NCBI GenBank assembly: GCA_023935145.1
Contig: CM043698.1
Span: forward strand, 72,068,501-72,132,500
From: Bretschneidera sinensis
Lineage: Eukaryota; Streptophyta; Magnoliopsida; Brassicales; Akaniaceae
Reading direction: 5' to 3'
DNA: 64,000 nt
The position numbers and the translations under genes were made by a program. How positions within the stretch are numbered: position 1 is the stretch's first letter; each line of letters starts with the position of its first letter. The notes under the pieces are model-generated. The model searched no databases and was not told the DNA's origin. It was given only the letters and a program-made list of their open reading frames with translations. Positions 21,885 through 35,367 of the stretch are shown here, piece after piece.

Positions 21885-24800
21885 TAAATTAAACGCTATA
21901 TTTTATTTTGTATATATAACTATTTGAGAACATTTTTTTAAGAAGTGTTTTTGTGATGTAATGTGTCCAATTTTTTTAGTTATAAGAATGAAACTAAGTA
22001 GTTTTGATTTTATAATTAATTGAGATAAAAAGCTCAATCCATAATCTTTTTAAAGGCTAAATTAATAAAACCCAATAAGTATAGTATTGACTTTATAATT
22101 AATTCAGATATAAAACCCAATCAATAAAATCTAAAAACCTAATAAATTAAAACTGAATATAAAAAATTAATAAAAAAAAATCTAATCAAATTAATAGTTA
22201 AATTGTAAACTAAATTAAATTAGGCATTCAATCAGATTAAATTATAATATGACATCATAAAAAATGATAAGAAATTGAATTTACATTACACTTATTTTCT
22301 AAACATTTTTTAACACAATATGATTTTGGTATTTGTAGTTATGCGAGCTATATAAATCCCTATTTATAAACCTTACAAATGTCTAAAATAATAAAGTAAA
22401 GTTTACAAAACATTTAAAATAAAGAATACACTCAAGTTATGTAGTAAATTAACTTAAATCATATATATAAAAAATTGAATTTATTAAATGATATGTCACC
22501 ATAGAGGGTTTCACCATTGACCAACTCTATAAAAGCCTAATAGTTAAATCATAAAAAAAATTCTAGGCAACTTAATAATTAAATTGTAAACTAACTTAAA
22601 TCAGATATTCTATAAAATTAAATTATAAGATTACATTATAAAAAAAATTGAATTTACATGATACATTTTTCTAAATATTTTTTTCAACACAACACAATTT
22701 TGATACTTGTACTTATGCAAGTTATATAAAACCCAATCTAACCTTATGCAGGTCTAAAATAATATTTTTATTGATTGGAACCTAATTAAATATATCAAAT
22801 AATTATAAAATGATATTGTAGGCTTCTTTTTTGCATGGGATGTGAGTATTCATATCATTCTTATTAAAATAATTTATTTTTTAATTTTTTCCTCTTATTT
22901 GATACAAAGCCTCACATACAATATTATATGTTTTTTTCTAAAAATAATAAATTATGTGTGCTTCAGCTTTAAATCAATGATCATGATTAAAAAAAATTAA
23001 ATTACATAATAAATAATATTTTAAAAAAAATTATTCAATTGCAAATTTTTTTTCCACAAATGATTTAATTTTGAAAAAATTAATTATTTGTCTTGTATAG
23101 TTTAATTTGTAAACTCTACAAGAGCAAGGCTACAGTCAGTCACTTTGACCGTCGCCTTTAACCTTCGCCTTGTTATAGCGCCACATGTGCTCTACTTGAT
23201 TATGAATTACAGGCAACCGGTTAGCTCTCTATGAGATAAAAGAGAACAAGCTCACCATTTTCCCTTCTTTTCTCACTCTCTCTCTCTCTCTGAAACACTT
23301 CAAAGTAATTTTTCCTTGCCAAGAGATCTGCGTTAACAACTCTCAAAAGTCATAGCAACCCTAATGAAACTCAAATCAAAAGTAAAAAAAATTAAAAAAA
23401 AATAGTGAAATAGCCTTCTCCATTTTGCTGGTTTAACATCATCTCCAAGAGAGGAGTTTCTTCAAAGTCCATAATTTTTTTCATTATTAAAAAAGTAAAA
23501 CATTGAGAAACACTCAGGTTTTTGAGATTTTTTTTTTTATCTGTGCTTTAGATGAAACAAAAAAAAATCTTGGGTCCAATAAATATATTAACAATCGCAC
23601 TTCCCTTTAATCCTTTTGAAAATTTTCTTCAGGTTGAATCCTCTGACTCAACAAGAGAGAATAAAGAGAGGTTAAGTTGTTGTCCTTTCTATTTTTTTAA
23701 GTTTTTCTTCAATGGCTTCCCTTTTAACTACTCTACTCATATCTAGATTTAAAGGAGGATATGCAATAAGAAGTCAGATTTGATAAAGATTAAACATTCA
23801 AAAGAGCTCAATTAAAGTTGATGAAGAATCAAAATCTTGAATGTTATGATGGAGATTGGAAAGCCAACCCGCCACGCAAAAGGAAGGAGCTCTGTACAAT
23901 TCTTCTTTTATTTTGCAACCAGTGGTCATTAGTTATAAGTTAAGTTTAAGTTAGTGGGGTACACGTGTCTCAGTAATATGATGAAGGTTCCTCCTTCGAG
24001 TGACAGAGTGATGGTAATTAGCATTCCTCAACTCTACAAAGACCAAAATAAAAATTCAATATATATTAATACCTAAATGAAATAATATATAAATTGATTT
24101 ATTTAGTACTCTAATATAATTTATCAGAATGGGCTAATAATAAAAAATTTTAACTTCATTAATATACTGAAATTCAACATTGTGATACTTATTATTAAAT
24201 CAAACCTATAGCATTTATTTCAATAAATTGAATTTAAGGAATTATATTCTAAAAATATAAAAGAAGATAATAAGAGTTTTTATCGTATATATAATTTTTT
24301 ATTAAATATAATGAATATCGATAGCTCAATATTTTGGTTTTCTTAATTGGTTATTTAATTATTTATAAGATTAAATTTCAAAATTTTAAGTTATACATTC
24401 ATATTTTATATACATATGTTATGTTAAGTAGATAAAAAATGTCTATAACAAATAGTTATTTATTTGGTTATTTTAAAATTAATCTTAAGTTTTTCTTTAA
24501 TTATTTTATATTTTCATGCAAATGTTATTTTTTATTGGCATTCACATTGTATGATAATTAAAAAAAATTATCAATAACCAATAACTATTAACTTTTTTTA
24601 AAAATTTACAAATTGAATTATTGATATTGTATTTTAAGATGCATACAAAGAAAAGAAAAAATGAGTTTACGTCACAAAATTTACTATTTATCCATGTAAC
24701 AAATTAAATTTTTACACAAAAAAATTTTAATAAATATTTAAATATTAACAATCACACGTAAAGTTTAAAATATTTATGCATTTACTTGAGATATATTTTA

Positions 24801-25400
24801 TGCACATTTTTGTTATTACATTTTTCCTTGTCAAGTATAATAACTATGTACTTATTTTAATCATAATTTTTTTATAATATAATAATACTATTTATACATT
24901 TTTTATCAACATTCGTGGATTACACTGATTACATGACTATTATATACATGTAGTACCTCCTCAAGTCCTACCAAAATCATTCTTTCTTTTTTGGGTAGAA
25001 ATGAAAAAAAACACCACAATAATAATCCCAAATTTTACAAGCACCCAAAGGTTAAAGCAAACTGCCTAGCAAGCCAATGGGGCTCCCCCATTACTAAACC
25101 TACGAATTTTAGAAAGTTTTACACCAAAAGTGATTACTAGCCGAAAATCGAATAACCAAAAAAAAGAAGAAGCAAAACAAAAAACTAACAAAGAAATTAA
25201 TTATATCCAATTAATCTGTTGATCAAAGTGAGTTTGTTGTTTGCTTCCTCTCATCCCATTTTCTTTTTTAAAAAATCATTTACTTTTCAATTAATATGAG
25301 CTGAAAATGTACTCCTCAAAAGGGATGTGCATCTATCTTTATTAAGTAATTCCTTAACATATATTGCCAGTTGGAATATGGTAAAATAGAGACCTGCAAC
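21885..25400. other. AT-rich intergenic stretch with a local tandem duplication
   Basis: No gene is supported. Two diverged copies of a roughly 200-base block lie at about 22195-22400 and 22570-22770 (shared starts TTAAATTGTAAACTAA and shared GAATTTACAT). At 23100-23760 the base composition rises, with a CT-rich run and short ORFs. This could be a decayed promoter/leader, but I recognise nothing in it. Confidence 0.45.
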
Positions 25401-25429
25401 ACAAGAACAAAAAAATATAACCAAATAGA

Positions 25430-25652
25430 GTTGTTGGATAAGGCCTCGGGAATCTATGAGGATGGCTTCAAGACAGGGAAGGTTGCAGGGGCCAAGCACT
25501 TGCTTACCTTCAACTAGGACAGCTTGGAGATCCCAATGAAGCCAGCGGGGGAGTTTGCAGCTGGACAAGGAGCAAAGGAGCTGACGGAAGTGATGGAGGT
25601 TACTAAGGTTTGAGCTGAAGGGGACAATGTTGATGAGGCCAAAGAGTAGAAC
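25430..25652 (+). pseudogene. Antisense additional-ORF remnant downstream of Tat pol
   Basis: The plus strand reads KASGIYEDGFKTGKVAGAKH, then a stop, then LEIPMKPAGEFAAGQGAKEL. The EDGFKTG...AGAKHLL pattern resembles the gag-like additional ORF that some Tat elements (Grande/Retand type) carry antisense between pol and the 3' LTR. The position and strand fit that. The assignment is an inference from this short stretch. Confidence 0.45.
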
Positions 25653-26044
25653 TTTTAGGCCTTCATTTTTCTATTTTTGTAATTGGCTTCGAAGCCCATT
25701 TTGTATTTTTTTACTTCTACATTTGCTTGTATGTTTGTCTTTGGTTGCTCATTTCGGGCTTGAAGTCTTCATCTCAGATGAACTGAGTGGGGTCTTTAAG
25801 CATATTGCCCTAAGTGTAGGACTTCGATCTTTCACTCTGGGCTATGATCTTTATCCTGTCAATGCATCTATATAGTGCCTTGACTTCTAATGTTTTGCAA
25901 AGACTGTAGGACATTTATGCGGTGTCTTGGTTCCATTACTCAATGTGTGCAATATGATTAGGAAGAGTTGACATGTGACCACAATGATCATGTGTATTCA
26001 GTACATTAAACATTTATATGAAATGAAAAATAAATATATTTATT

Positions 26045-26750
26045 GGTAAAATTTATGAAAATTCTTATAATTCCATTTGCGTGGCATAGGGGTTCCATCT
26101 AGCTTTCATAGTTCAAAAGTTCTTTTCTTAATGACTTTTTTTATCCGATATGTGCCTTGCCAGTTTAGTGCCAGCTTTCCTATGTCTTATGAGATCCGAT
26201 ATGTCCTATTTTCCTATGACGAAGTCTCCAAGCCTGAATGATCTTTGCTTGGCTCGAGATTTGAAATACTTTGTGGTATACTGTTGATAAGTGGTGACCT
26301 TCAATAGTGCTTCATATTGGACTCCTTCAATAAGATCTAGATTCATCTTCAGTCCTTCCTTGTTTTGCCTCTTCTCGAACAACTAGACTTGTAGGTAAGG
26401 TTTATCCATGACCAAGATTCTTAGGATTCTGAATCTGTAGACTATAAACTTCCACACGAAGTCTTTTGCCTTTACATCAGTGATCTTGGTTAGAGGCTCA
26501 GCTTCGGCCCACTTAGTGAAATAATCGTTTCCCATGACTAAGAATTGGAGTTAACCCAGTGCCTTGGGGCAAAAGGTCTCATGATGTTGATACCCATATT
26601 GCAAATGGTATCAGGCTAGTGACAATAGTTAGAGAGTTGGCAAGACAATGTGGAATAGGATCAAACTTCTGGCACTGAACACACTTCCTGACAAAGTTAG
26701 TTGTTTCATCTTTAAGCCTTAGTTAGTAGTACCCTTATCTTGGGATCTTA
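26045..26750 (-). pseudogene. Tat-type integrase, decayed
   Basis: Broken minus-strand frames give NFVRKCVQCQKFDPIPH (zinc-binding half of integrase), LPQGTG and a C-terminal LDGTPMPRKWNYKNFHKFY. This matches the IPRTWHASNLKKYY-type end of plant gypsy integrases and fixes the pol end near 26045. Many stops. Confidence 0.75.
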
Positions 26751-27149
26751 TGCGCTAGAGCTCAGCTATCGAGGTGGTTCTCATATACTCTTTTGTAGAC
26801 TTCTCTCAATGTATAGTCAGCTTCTCTTGGAGTAAGGAACTTAATATATGGCAGAGTGTGAGACCTACTGTAAATGAGTCCCTCAATCATGCAATATCTA
26901 GTTGCCTTGGAAACTAACTTTCTCGCTTCAATTCTAGGTTATAAAAGTTCACCATCCTGCAGATACTTGATGATTAGGGTCATCTAGTTGGGTGCATCAT
27001 CTATGTCCATTACATCTACATCTTCAGTGTTGGGGCTAGACAAGATTTTTACGTACACACCACAAAGGCAGGTCTAAAGTCTTAGAGGATGCTAACTGAG
27101 CTAGGTTGCCTGCCTTTGTGTTTTGTAACCTCGTTACTCAGGTCACTCT

Positions 27150-28200
27150 CATTTGCTTGAAGTATTTCGTTGACTCTTTTACCTTGGTTAGATATTTGAT
27201 CATTCTTTCTCTTCTAGCTTCATACTATTCTAAGACCGAGTTTACCACCAAGTAAGAGTCGCTGAATAGTTCCAATGATTTACCATGAAAGACCTAGCCT
27301 GTCTTATTTTGAATAGAAGGGCTTCATACTCAGCTTCATTATTGGAGGTTTTAAAGCCAAGAATAAGTGTGTAACCAATTGTAAAGCCTTCAGGATTGAT
27401 CAAGATGAGCCTGACACCACTACTTGACATGTTGGAGGATTCGTCAAAAAATAGCTTCCAACTAGGTACTTTGAGGGGAACCTTGACCTATTGCTCTTCT
27501 ACTGGATGGTCAGGAAATGTGCATTCAACTATGAAGTCAGCTAGGTCCTAGCCTTTGATGGTGGGCTGATGTCTGAATTGGATATCAAATTCGCCCAATT
27601 CTATAGACCACTTTACAAGTCAGGCTTTTGCAGAACTTGGCGGAGGGTGTGATCAGTGAGCACACTGATTGAATACGATTAAAAATAAGGTCTAAGCTTC
27701 CTAGCCAAGATGACAACCACATAAGCTAGCTTCTCAGTAGGCTGGTACTTGACTTTGGCATCTTGCAATACTTTATTGATACAGTAGATGGGTCTTTGGA
27801 CCTTTCTTTCTTTTCAGATCAATACTAAAGCCACAACCACTTCACTAGCAACTAAGTACGAGAACAACTCTTTTCATTCCTTGGGTTTGGTCAAGAGAAG
27901 AGGTGAGATCAGGTACTTTTTCAAATCATCGGATGATGCTTGACACTCATCGGTCCACTGGAACTCTTTGATCTTCTTCAAAGATTTGAATAGCGGTAAG
28001 TATTTATCTATGGATTTAGACATGAAATGACTAAGGGCAATGATTTGGCATGTTAGTTTCTAGACCTCTTTCATTGTTTGAGGTTCTTCCATATCTAGTA
28101 CAACTTTAATCTTTTTTCAGATTAGCCTTTGTTCTTTTCTAGATCATTATAAATCCCAAAAATTTGCCTGAAGTGACTCTGAATGCACATTTGGAGGGGT
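27150..28200 (-). pseudogene. Tat-type RNase H regions, decayed
   Basis: At 27430-27242 the minus strand reads GVRLILINPEGFTIGYTLIL then FKTSNNEAEYEALLFKIRQA, the archaeal-type RNase H (second RNase H) typical of Tat elements. Between 28200 and 27500 are broken pieces of the RT connection and first RNase H, with CSVHF-like and YFVSK-like remnants only. Not functional. Confidence 0.75.
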
Positions 28201-28812
28201 TCAACTCATATGGTGCCCTCTCAAGACTAAGAAGCACTCTTCTAAATTGGCCATATGGTTTACTGCTTGCAAGCTCTTAACTAATACGTCATCTACATGT
28301 ACTTCCATATTGCGATCGATTTGGTCTTTGAACAGCTTGTTCACCAACCTTTGATACGTTGCACCTGCATTCTTGAGTTTGAAAGACATCACTTTGTAAC
28401 AATAGAGACCATTCTCAACTATGAATGTCGTATTCTGCTGGTCTGGCTGGTAAATTATGATCTAATTGTACCTACAATAGGTATCCATGAAGCTCAACAT
28501 CTCATAGCCCGAAGTTGCATCGACTAGTTGATCAATTCTCGGTAGTGGATAGTTGTATTTGGGACAAGTTTTGTTAAGATTAGTGAAATCAATGCAAATT
28601 CTCAGTTTTTCATTTGGCTTTTTCACCATAACGGCATTGGTAAGCCATTTGGGATAATTGATTTCTCTGAGAAAGTCAGCCTCTAGCAATTTTCTAATTT
28701 CAGTGTCTATAGCTTGTTGGCTCTCTGTAGTGAATGATCATTTTTTTCTAAATCACAAGCTTATACTTGGGATCAAAGCTAAAGTGATGGATCATCACTC
28801 TTGAATCGATTA
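28201..28812 (-). pseudogene. Tat-type reverse transcriptase, broken
   Basis: The frame reads IDSRVMIHHFSFDPKYKLVI just left of the solo LTR, then EADFLREINYPKWLTNAVMV, KKPNEKLRICIDFTNLNKTC, YPLPRIDQLVDATSGYEMLS and FMDTYCRYNQI, where the family has FMDAYSGYNQI. The catalytic box is HVDDVLVKS, so both aspartates remain. Stops near 28465 and 28735 break the frame. Confidence 0.88.
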
Positions 28813-28817
28813 CCGGC

Positions 28818-31657
28818 TGTAGACACCCAATTTTGTTTCAAAAGTTTTTAACGAACCATGCGCGGGTTCCTATGATGAATTTTTTATTCTAATGTGCTCG
28901 GACCTGGTAAATGAGGAAGTATGGATTTAATTGGGGAGTAGGAACAATTGCAAAACCCTTTTGTTCAATCAATTTAATTCACTTTGGGTTTAAATCAATT
29001 GGACCTTATTTGATTCAACTAATCCAAGACCAAAGTCTTCATTTAAACTTTGACCCAATCCAAAACCCACTAAAGCCCATTGATCTTTCCCAGGCCCAAA
29101 CACTTTTGGCCTAAATTTCAAGCCCAATAAGACTTTTAATTTTTAAGAGTAAACTTTCAATTTCACTCCTCCACTTGGCACTCATTGATTGGTTCACTTT
29201 TCTCAAACTAAAAGTTACTTTTTTATATAAAGATATCTCTCTACTCTCCTTATGTGGCTGGCCATAATGAAGAATTTTCACTCTTTATTTTTAATTTTTG
29301 AATCACATCTCCCTCCTAAATTCACTCATTTTCTTTTTTACCAAATGTTACATTTTTTCCACACAAAATAAAACTTTTTTCACCTAAAAAGCAACAACAA
29401 TGCACTTATAAAGTAGCTAATTTTTCTCCCTGACAGCCATGTGTACCAAAAAAAAGGAGTTTCAATTCTTCTCATTTTTCTTATTAATTAGAAATTACCT
29501 TATTAATCTTTCACTCTTTCCTAAATGTTAAATAACACATTTTTCTACCCAAAAAATCACATTTTATACCCCAAAAACAGCACCTAAAAAATAGTAGTTT
29601 TTTTTAGAATGTGAAGCCTTGTTTTCTCCTTTCTTTTGCTTTGTAATTGCACTCTTTTTTCCTTAATCTTTTCCACTTTATTAAATATCAAAAAACAAAG
29701 AAACTTGAGTCTTTTCCACCTCCTTTGGTCGTCCAAAGCAAGGAGAGTTTCTCCTCACCTTTTTTGCTTTTGCTTTATTGAAAACACTCTAAAATGTCTT
29801 TTCTTGTTAACCTTTTTGCAAACCTTCTTCTTCACTTTTTTTTCACCTCAAAGAAACCCCTCCCTCTTCCCCATGTCTAGCCACCTAAAATTCTTTTCTC
29901 TCTCACTTTTCACTTGTTTTACCACACCTCACTTCTCTAGCCCCACCTTTACACCCCAAAAGTGAAACACCTTTTTCATCTCAAAAGTTGAAACTACTTT
30001 TCTCCTTCCCTATATGACCAGCCATGCACCTTCTTTTCACCCATTATTTTAATTTTTTTAATCTTTTGGCCAGCCCTTACATCTCCTATATATACCCCTT
30101 TTTGCTAACACAACGAAACCAACACAACACTAAGGCAAAGTAATGCAAAAAAAAGAGAAACGAGAGAAAGTTTAGAGAGAAAAAAAGATGTGGGAAAAGA
30201 GATAAAAATAAAGAAAAGTAGGAAGATCAAAGAGAGGAATATAACAAAAGAGAAAAGAATGTTCAAGAAATGTGAGAAAAGAGCAAAGAGTGAAACACAA
30301 AAGAAGAACTAGTGAGAGTTCTTCATTATTTTCGACCATTTTTTGTTTTTTGGTCTTCTAATCTTCATGGAATCATTCTTCCAACTTCACTAAATCCACA
30401 AGAGCACAAGGATCTCTAAGGATAATCCACACGTGTGGAAATTTTCCTTAGCCAAAGAAGGTTGGTTAAACTTCTACTTTTTGCAAAATAAATTATTAGC
30501 ATGATTCATGTGTTTAAACCACCTTAAAAATAAACTAGATTAATTTAGCTCACTTTAAAAGTTTCGTCTCAAGATACTTACTAGTTTCTTAGCATTTTAT
30601 TTTTCACTAGTTATATGTCTTTCTTTAGTTAGCTACTAGTCATAATGTAGTCTCCCTATTAAATGTAATGTTAAATTAACGGTAGTTTTAAAGTTTTTTC
30701 CTTTAGTTTAGTACCTTAAGATTTTTTATGTTCTCTAAGTTAGATGTGTTATTTTAAGTTGTCATTAATTACATGTGAACTTTAATTCTTTAAGAAGAAT
30801 TTTGGGCCTCTTTAGTCCTTGTTAATTTTGGGCCCCCTTTGGCCTATTAAAAATGTTACCAGTTACTAGTTATTTTGAATCTCATCTTTAAGGTAGTTTG
30901 GTTTAAATCTATTTAGCTTAATTCTTATTTTCTTAACTCATCTAGTTTAAAGTAGCTTAGTTTAATTCATTCAATTTAGTCTTCAAGTTTAATTCATCTA
31001 ATTTAACTTACATAATTAATCCACCTGGTTTAAATGCACACACTTTAATTTACTTCTCATCCATACTTTGTAAGTAGTTTTAATATTTTTTTCTTCATAG
31101 TTAAAGCAATTTATTTCCTTTATATACTTACTTTTACCGCATTCCTTTTAAGTTAATATTTGGTGTTGTTTTGTTTGAATAAAAAATTACAAAATGTGTG
31201 TTTGGTTTTATTAGTAATGTATGATAATAATACTTGAATTCAAATTTCAATTAATTCCCTTGAAGCGCAAAGGGCTAGACTTCGGTCTAGGTAAGAGAGA
31301 GAGCTTTAAATCCTCACTCTTTTGCACCCAAATCTCTCGAGCTTTGGAATTTCTCACGTAGACCAATGACAAGGGATTTGACCCCCTTCAAGGTCAAATG
31401 GAGACTCCTTACATGTCATCCTTGCTTAGTGCTTGGATGAAAAATGACCCCTTGTCTAATACATTAAAAGCGCACCCATCATGGGATCCTCCTTACTACT
31501 TACAAAGGGTTTGTCTTAGACTTGGTAGGTTTCACTCGTTTCCATATGTATACTCATCGTAATTTGTACCCTCGCCATATCCACCTTCTTTAAGAGGAGT
31601 GGCCTTAGGTAATGAGCCGGATGCATAGGTTTCAAGCAAAAAAGAGTGGTACCTACA
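28818..31657. mobile_element. Large solo LTR (2840 bp) inserted into the Tat pol gene
   Basis: It begins TGTAGACACCCAATTTTG, a common start of plant gypsy LTRs, and ends GGTACCTACA, so the termini are TGTAG...CTACA. Flanks are CCGGC (28813-28817) and CTGGC (31658-31662), a 5-bp target duplication with one change. Removing it joins FAWSMEDMPV on one side to IDSRVMIHH on the other, the normal Tat sequence. A TATA box (CTATATATACCCC, about 30087) fits plus orientation. No second LTR or coding region was seen. Confidence 0.85.
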
Positions 31658-31662
31658 CTGGC

Positions 31663-32160
31663 ATATCTTCCATCGACCACGCGAAAATGTCTTGATTCTT
31701 TCTTAGGAAAAAGATCAGTTATTCTTTTGGCTCGCATTCCAGGCTTGAACCGATCTAGATCATCTTTTCACTTCTTTCTTCATCTGTCAGAGGAATTGAG
31801 ACAAGCTCTTCTAATGGCATCCATTTAGAATTCTTTGCCTTATTTATGAGATCTTCAATACTGAGGACATATATCTTGTCGTTACTCTTTACTGAAGTCA
31901 AATAGCCATTGCAAGCAACTGTCTAGTTCCCTTTAACCTCTTTCACTTCGATCCCAATGGAAAACTTCATTTTAAGGTGGTAAATAGATACCACTACTTT
32001 CATCTTGTTCATTTCGGGACGACTGATGATGGCCTTATAGAAAGAGGGCAGGTCAATCACAAGGAAAGTGTTCATGATTGTTGTCTGATGAGGTGTAGTT
32101 CCTGTTGTGACTGGTAAGGCGATGCTATCCTTGGAGTAGATAAGGTATCCCAAGAAGCCT
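31663..32160 (-). pseudogene. Tat-type aspartic protease and pol linker
   Basis: At 32153-31923 the minus strand reads GYLIYSKDSIALPVTTGTTP, then FLVIDLPSFYKAIISRPEMN and VVSIYHLKMKFSIGIEVKEV. This matches the C-terminal half of the Tat retropepsin (VVDCPSAYNAIIGRP...STYHLKMKFPT in relatives). The linker to RT (NQDIFAWSMEDMP) follows at about 31720-31660. The protease active-site part is lost or decayed. Confidence 0.8.
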
Positions 32161-32399
32161 TAGTGGGTTTGATCTTATCATCTGATAGTTATATTCTTTT
32201 GAAGGCTTCTTAGTACAAAATATCTTATGATGAGCCGTTATCCATTAATATCCTCTCCACTGAAAAGTTGGCAATGACTAGAGTGGCTACTACTACATCA
32301 TCCTAAGGGAACTAAACTCCCTCTATATCTGCATCCATGAAGTCGATGACTTGGTCAGTTCAACTTCTCTTGCTCGGTCCTTCCGTAGATCCTACAAAC

Positions 32400-33679
32400 T
32401 TCATGTAGGCCCTACTAGAATTTGATGTTTTTTTACCTGAGGTGCCCCTTGATGATAGTTCGGATAGTGACTGTCATGGGAGCATTATCCAACTCTTTGT
32501 GTGGGGTGCACCTCCTATTGTCTTAGTCTCGATTTTAATCTTGGCAGCTGAGACTTCTTGTTGGTCTCTTTTTTTCTCTAGTATCAAGGCTTTTTTTCCC
32601 GAGGTGGACTTCTTTCTCTTTATCTCTTCATATATTTTTTCAAGTACCCTCGCCTGATCAAGACATGTATCTAGAGTTTTAGGTGTTTGAACTTTTTCGT
32701 ATTGTAACCATAATCTTTGGTAAATCAATAATACCGATTCATGTCTCACTTTGTAGGGTTTGACTTTATCCTAGGTGGCCATCTAACGATGTCATAGCCA
32801 ACTATTTCCATTAAGAGGTTGAATCTTGGGGTGTTAAGAGAAGTGAAGCTGTCGAACCATTGAGGTCTTCCTTTTGATTTTTCTTTCTTCTATCCACCTA
32901 TGTCTCTTTTTTTTTCTTCTCAGCTTTGGACTTGGATCCTTCCATTTATTTTTTTCTTCTTGCCCAACAAGGCTTCTTCTCTCCGCCTCTTGAATGCTTG
33001 GTCCTCTTCGGCTATCACGAACTCAACTGCCTAGACTAAGAGGTTTGTCATGGAATCAACTAGCAACCTAAATAAATAATGACTGAAGTATGAGGCTTCG
33101 ATTCCAATAATAAAGGCCATTACTGCTACTTTCTGGTCGAGCTCTCGAACTTCTACCATAGCTGCTCAGATCTGAGTGATGTAATCCCAAAGTGACTCAT
33201 CAGCTTGTTAGGAGAAATTGAGCAGACTCTCCACTATTCTTCTTGGTCCTCAACTGCTGAAGAAATGGGTCACAAACTACTCATTCAGCTCTTCGAATGC
33301 CTGATCGACCCTAAGGGAAAACGCGAAAACCAAGTCCATGTCGTTTCCCATAGTGAGATTGAGAAAGCTCGACACATTACTGCCTCAGAATGCACATGGA
33401 TGAACATTAGAGATTTGAAGGTATTTAAATGATCAAGGGATCAAGTTTTCCTTGTGTAGGGTTCGATGCTTAGTATCTTGAAGTTGTCTGAGATTTCCAT
33501 TTCTATGATCTCTTGAGAGAATGAGTTTTTTGAATGCCTTATCTCATTCAAGGTATTTAGCCTCTTAGTCTTCACAGCAAGGTTCATGCACTTGTGCCTT
33601 CTTGGGGGTCTAGAGTTCAACATAGATTCTTCTTCACACTGCTTAAGATTTAGTCAAGTACCGAGCTGGGGAACTTCAT
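32400..33679 (-). pseudogene. Tat-type gag C-terminal part, decayed
   Basis: Minus-strand frames show LSIEPYTRKT, DHLNTFKSLMFIHVHSEAVM and CRAF, matching the plant Gag pattern (YDGTTDPxDHLNTF...MCRAFPLTL). Further on come a charged, lysine-rich part (KIYEEIKRKKSTSGKKAL) and a decayed zinc-knuckle region. Several frame breaks. The N-terminal part lies on the other side of the second solo LTR. Confidence 0.78.
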
Positions 33680-34454
33680 TCTAACAACCCATCCCTGGTT
33701 GGCCACCCCCAAGACGGTTATGTCACATTTTGAAAATCCCAGCATGACACATATATGCAACAATAAAAATATAGCTAGTGCAATTATTTACATCAATCAT
33801 CAACCCTTAATAGGGGAGATACATCATTCAGATCTTAACTTAAACATTTTATACAACATAATATGCATGAATATTTACAAATATTTTTTTTTCTTTCCAT
33901 TAGTCTGAGGATGTGAACCACGTGGCTTACAGATAATGACTTCGTCTGAATCTCAAGTCACCAAACTATATGTCCTGCCTGCTACCTGAAATCATTGTAC
34001 AACGAGGAGTGAGCTTCACAAGCTCAGTGAATTAAACTTACTAGAAGTATTATATTTGTATAATTAGTCTTCCAATATTCATTCATTTATATCTCATATA
34101 GTTTGATAATAACATTCTATTATCACTACTCATATCAAATCATCATCCTTTATAAACCTCTCCTTCTCATATAGTTAATCATCATCTTGAGACTATCAAT
34201 TCTATCTCATAATTACCTCGTTACGAGGTTCACAACATATAATCTGTTACTAAGATAATTCTCATCATGTCATATTTCCATATTTCTTCTCAGCATAATT
34301 GTCTCTTTGTGTAACTCATTCATCTAAAAATAAATTTACAATCAAGAATAACACTTTAGCATCTCAAGAATAACAATCAATATTTAAGCAAATGCAATGT
34401 ATGAAATTAAATGCTATTATTATTGGGAACATCTTTCCACATATCGACATATTT

Positions 34455-34565
34455 TAGCTTAAATCGGATGTCCTCCCTGTTCTTTTATTTTCGTTTAGAC
34501 CGACTGCCTTCCTGTTTCTTTTATTTTCATTTAGACCGGCTGTCTTCTGGTTCTTTTATTTCCTG
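34455..34565. repeat. Tandem repeat, about 50-bp unit, three copies
   Basis: The unit has the form CGGATGTCCTCCCTGTTCTT followed by TTATTTTCGTTTAGAC and recurs with small changes (CGACTGCCTTCC, CGGCTGTCTTCT). It lies inside the second solo LTR. Confidence 0.85.
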
Positions 34566-35338
34566 CATATGGTATGAATAATGATATTAAATATGCATAT
34601 AAACAATAATATAGAAACAAGTATGTATTCAAACATTCAAATTAGCTATCCTGATTATTCTCAAATTATTATTTGAAAATTTTCACTAAATTCCTCTCCT
34701 CATAAATCATATCAAATCATTAACCATAGCTCGTCAAGAATTTCACTTTTCACATTTATTATTAAATCGACTCTTTATTCCAATAATTTTATTTCTCATT
34801 AAATAATTCTCTGCACATCCATTATTCCTAACATACCTATCAACCAACTTTCGTCTATCACCAAATCATAAGTTAATGATTTATTTAAATACTATCACTA
34901 TATATTTCATATTTATCTTGATTACTTAAAGTAAATCTAACTCACAGCGTAGCACTTAGAGCTACCAGTGGATCACGTCCTTTCTTTTCCTGTTCCTTTT
35001 AGCAATTTTTTCTGATTGCTGATCATTAACACCTGACATAATATTTAAATTTTCTAATTTATTCATCAATTTCTCCATAATTCACACCCTTTGAAAATTC
35101 CACATTGAATTCTAAGAAATTTCATGTATGCTAAATTTCAAAAATAAAATTCACATTATTACCTTTTTTTTTAGAGCTTTCCGTGACTCTCTATAAAATT
35201 TTCCCGTAAACTCCTTCAAAATTTTACTCTTTCAACCTTTCTTTTGGTCCACAAGTGTTTAGAGAAATAGAATAGTTTGAATTGTAGAAAGAAGAAAACC
35301 AAACAGGATTTGGTAAGTAATAAATAAAATAAAGTAAA

Positions 35339-35367
35339 AGTGTGTGTGTGTGTGTGTGTGTGTGTAT
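35339..35367. repeat. (GT)n microsatellite
   Basis: A simple GT run within the second solo LTR. Confidence 0.95.

Noticed and set aside
29636..29965. 109-codon ORF
   Set aside because: Lies inside the 2.84-kb solo LTR; Phe/Leu/Ser-rich translation of T-rich sequence without motifs.
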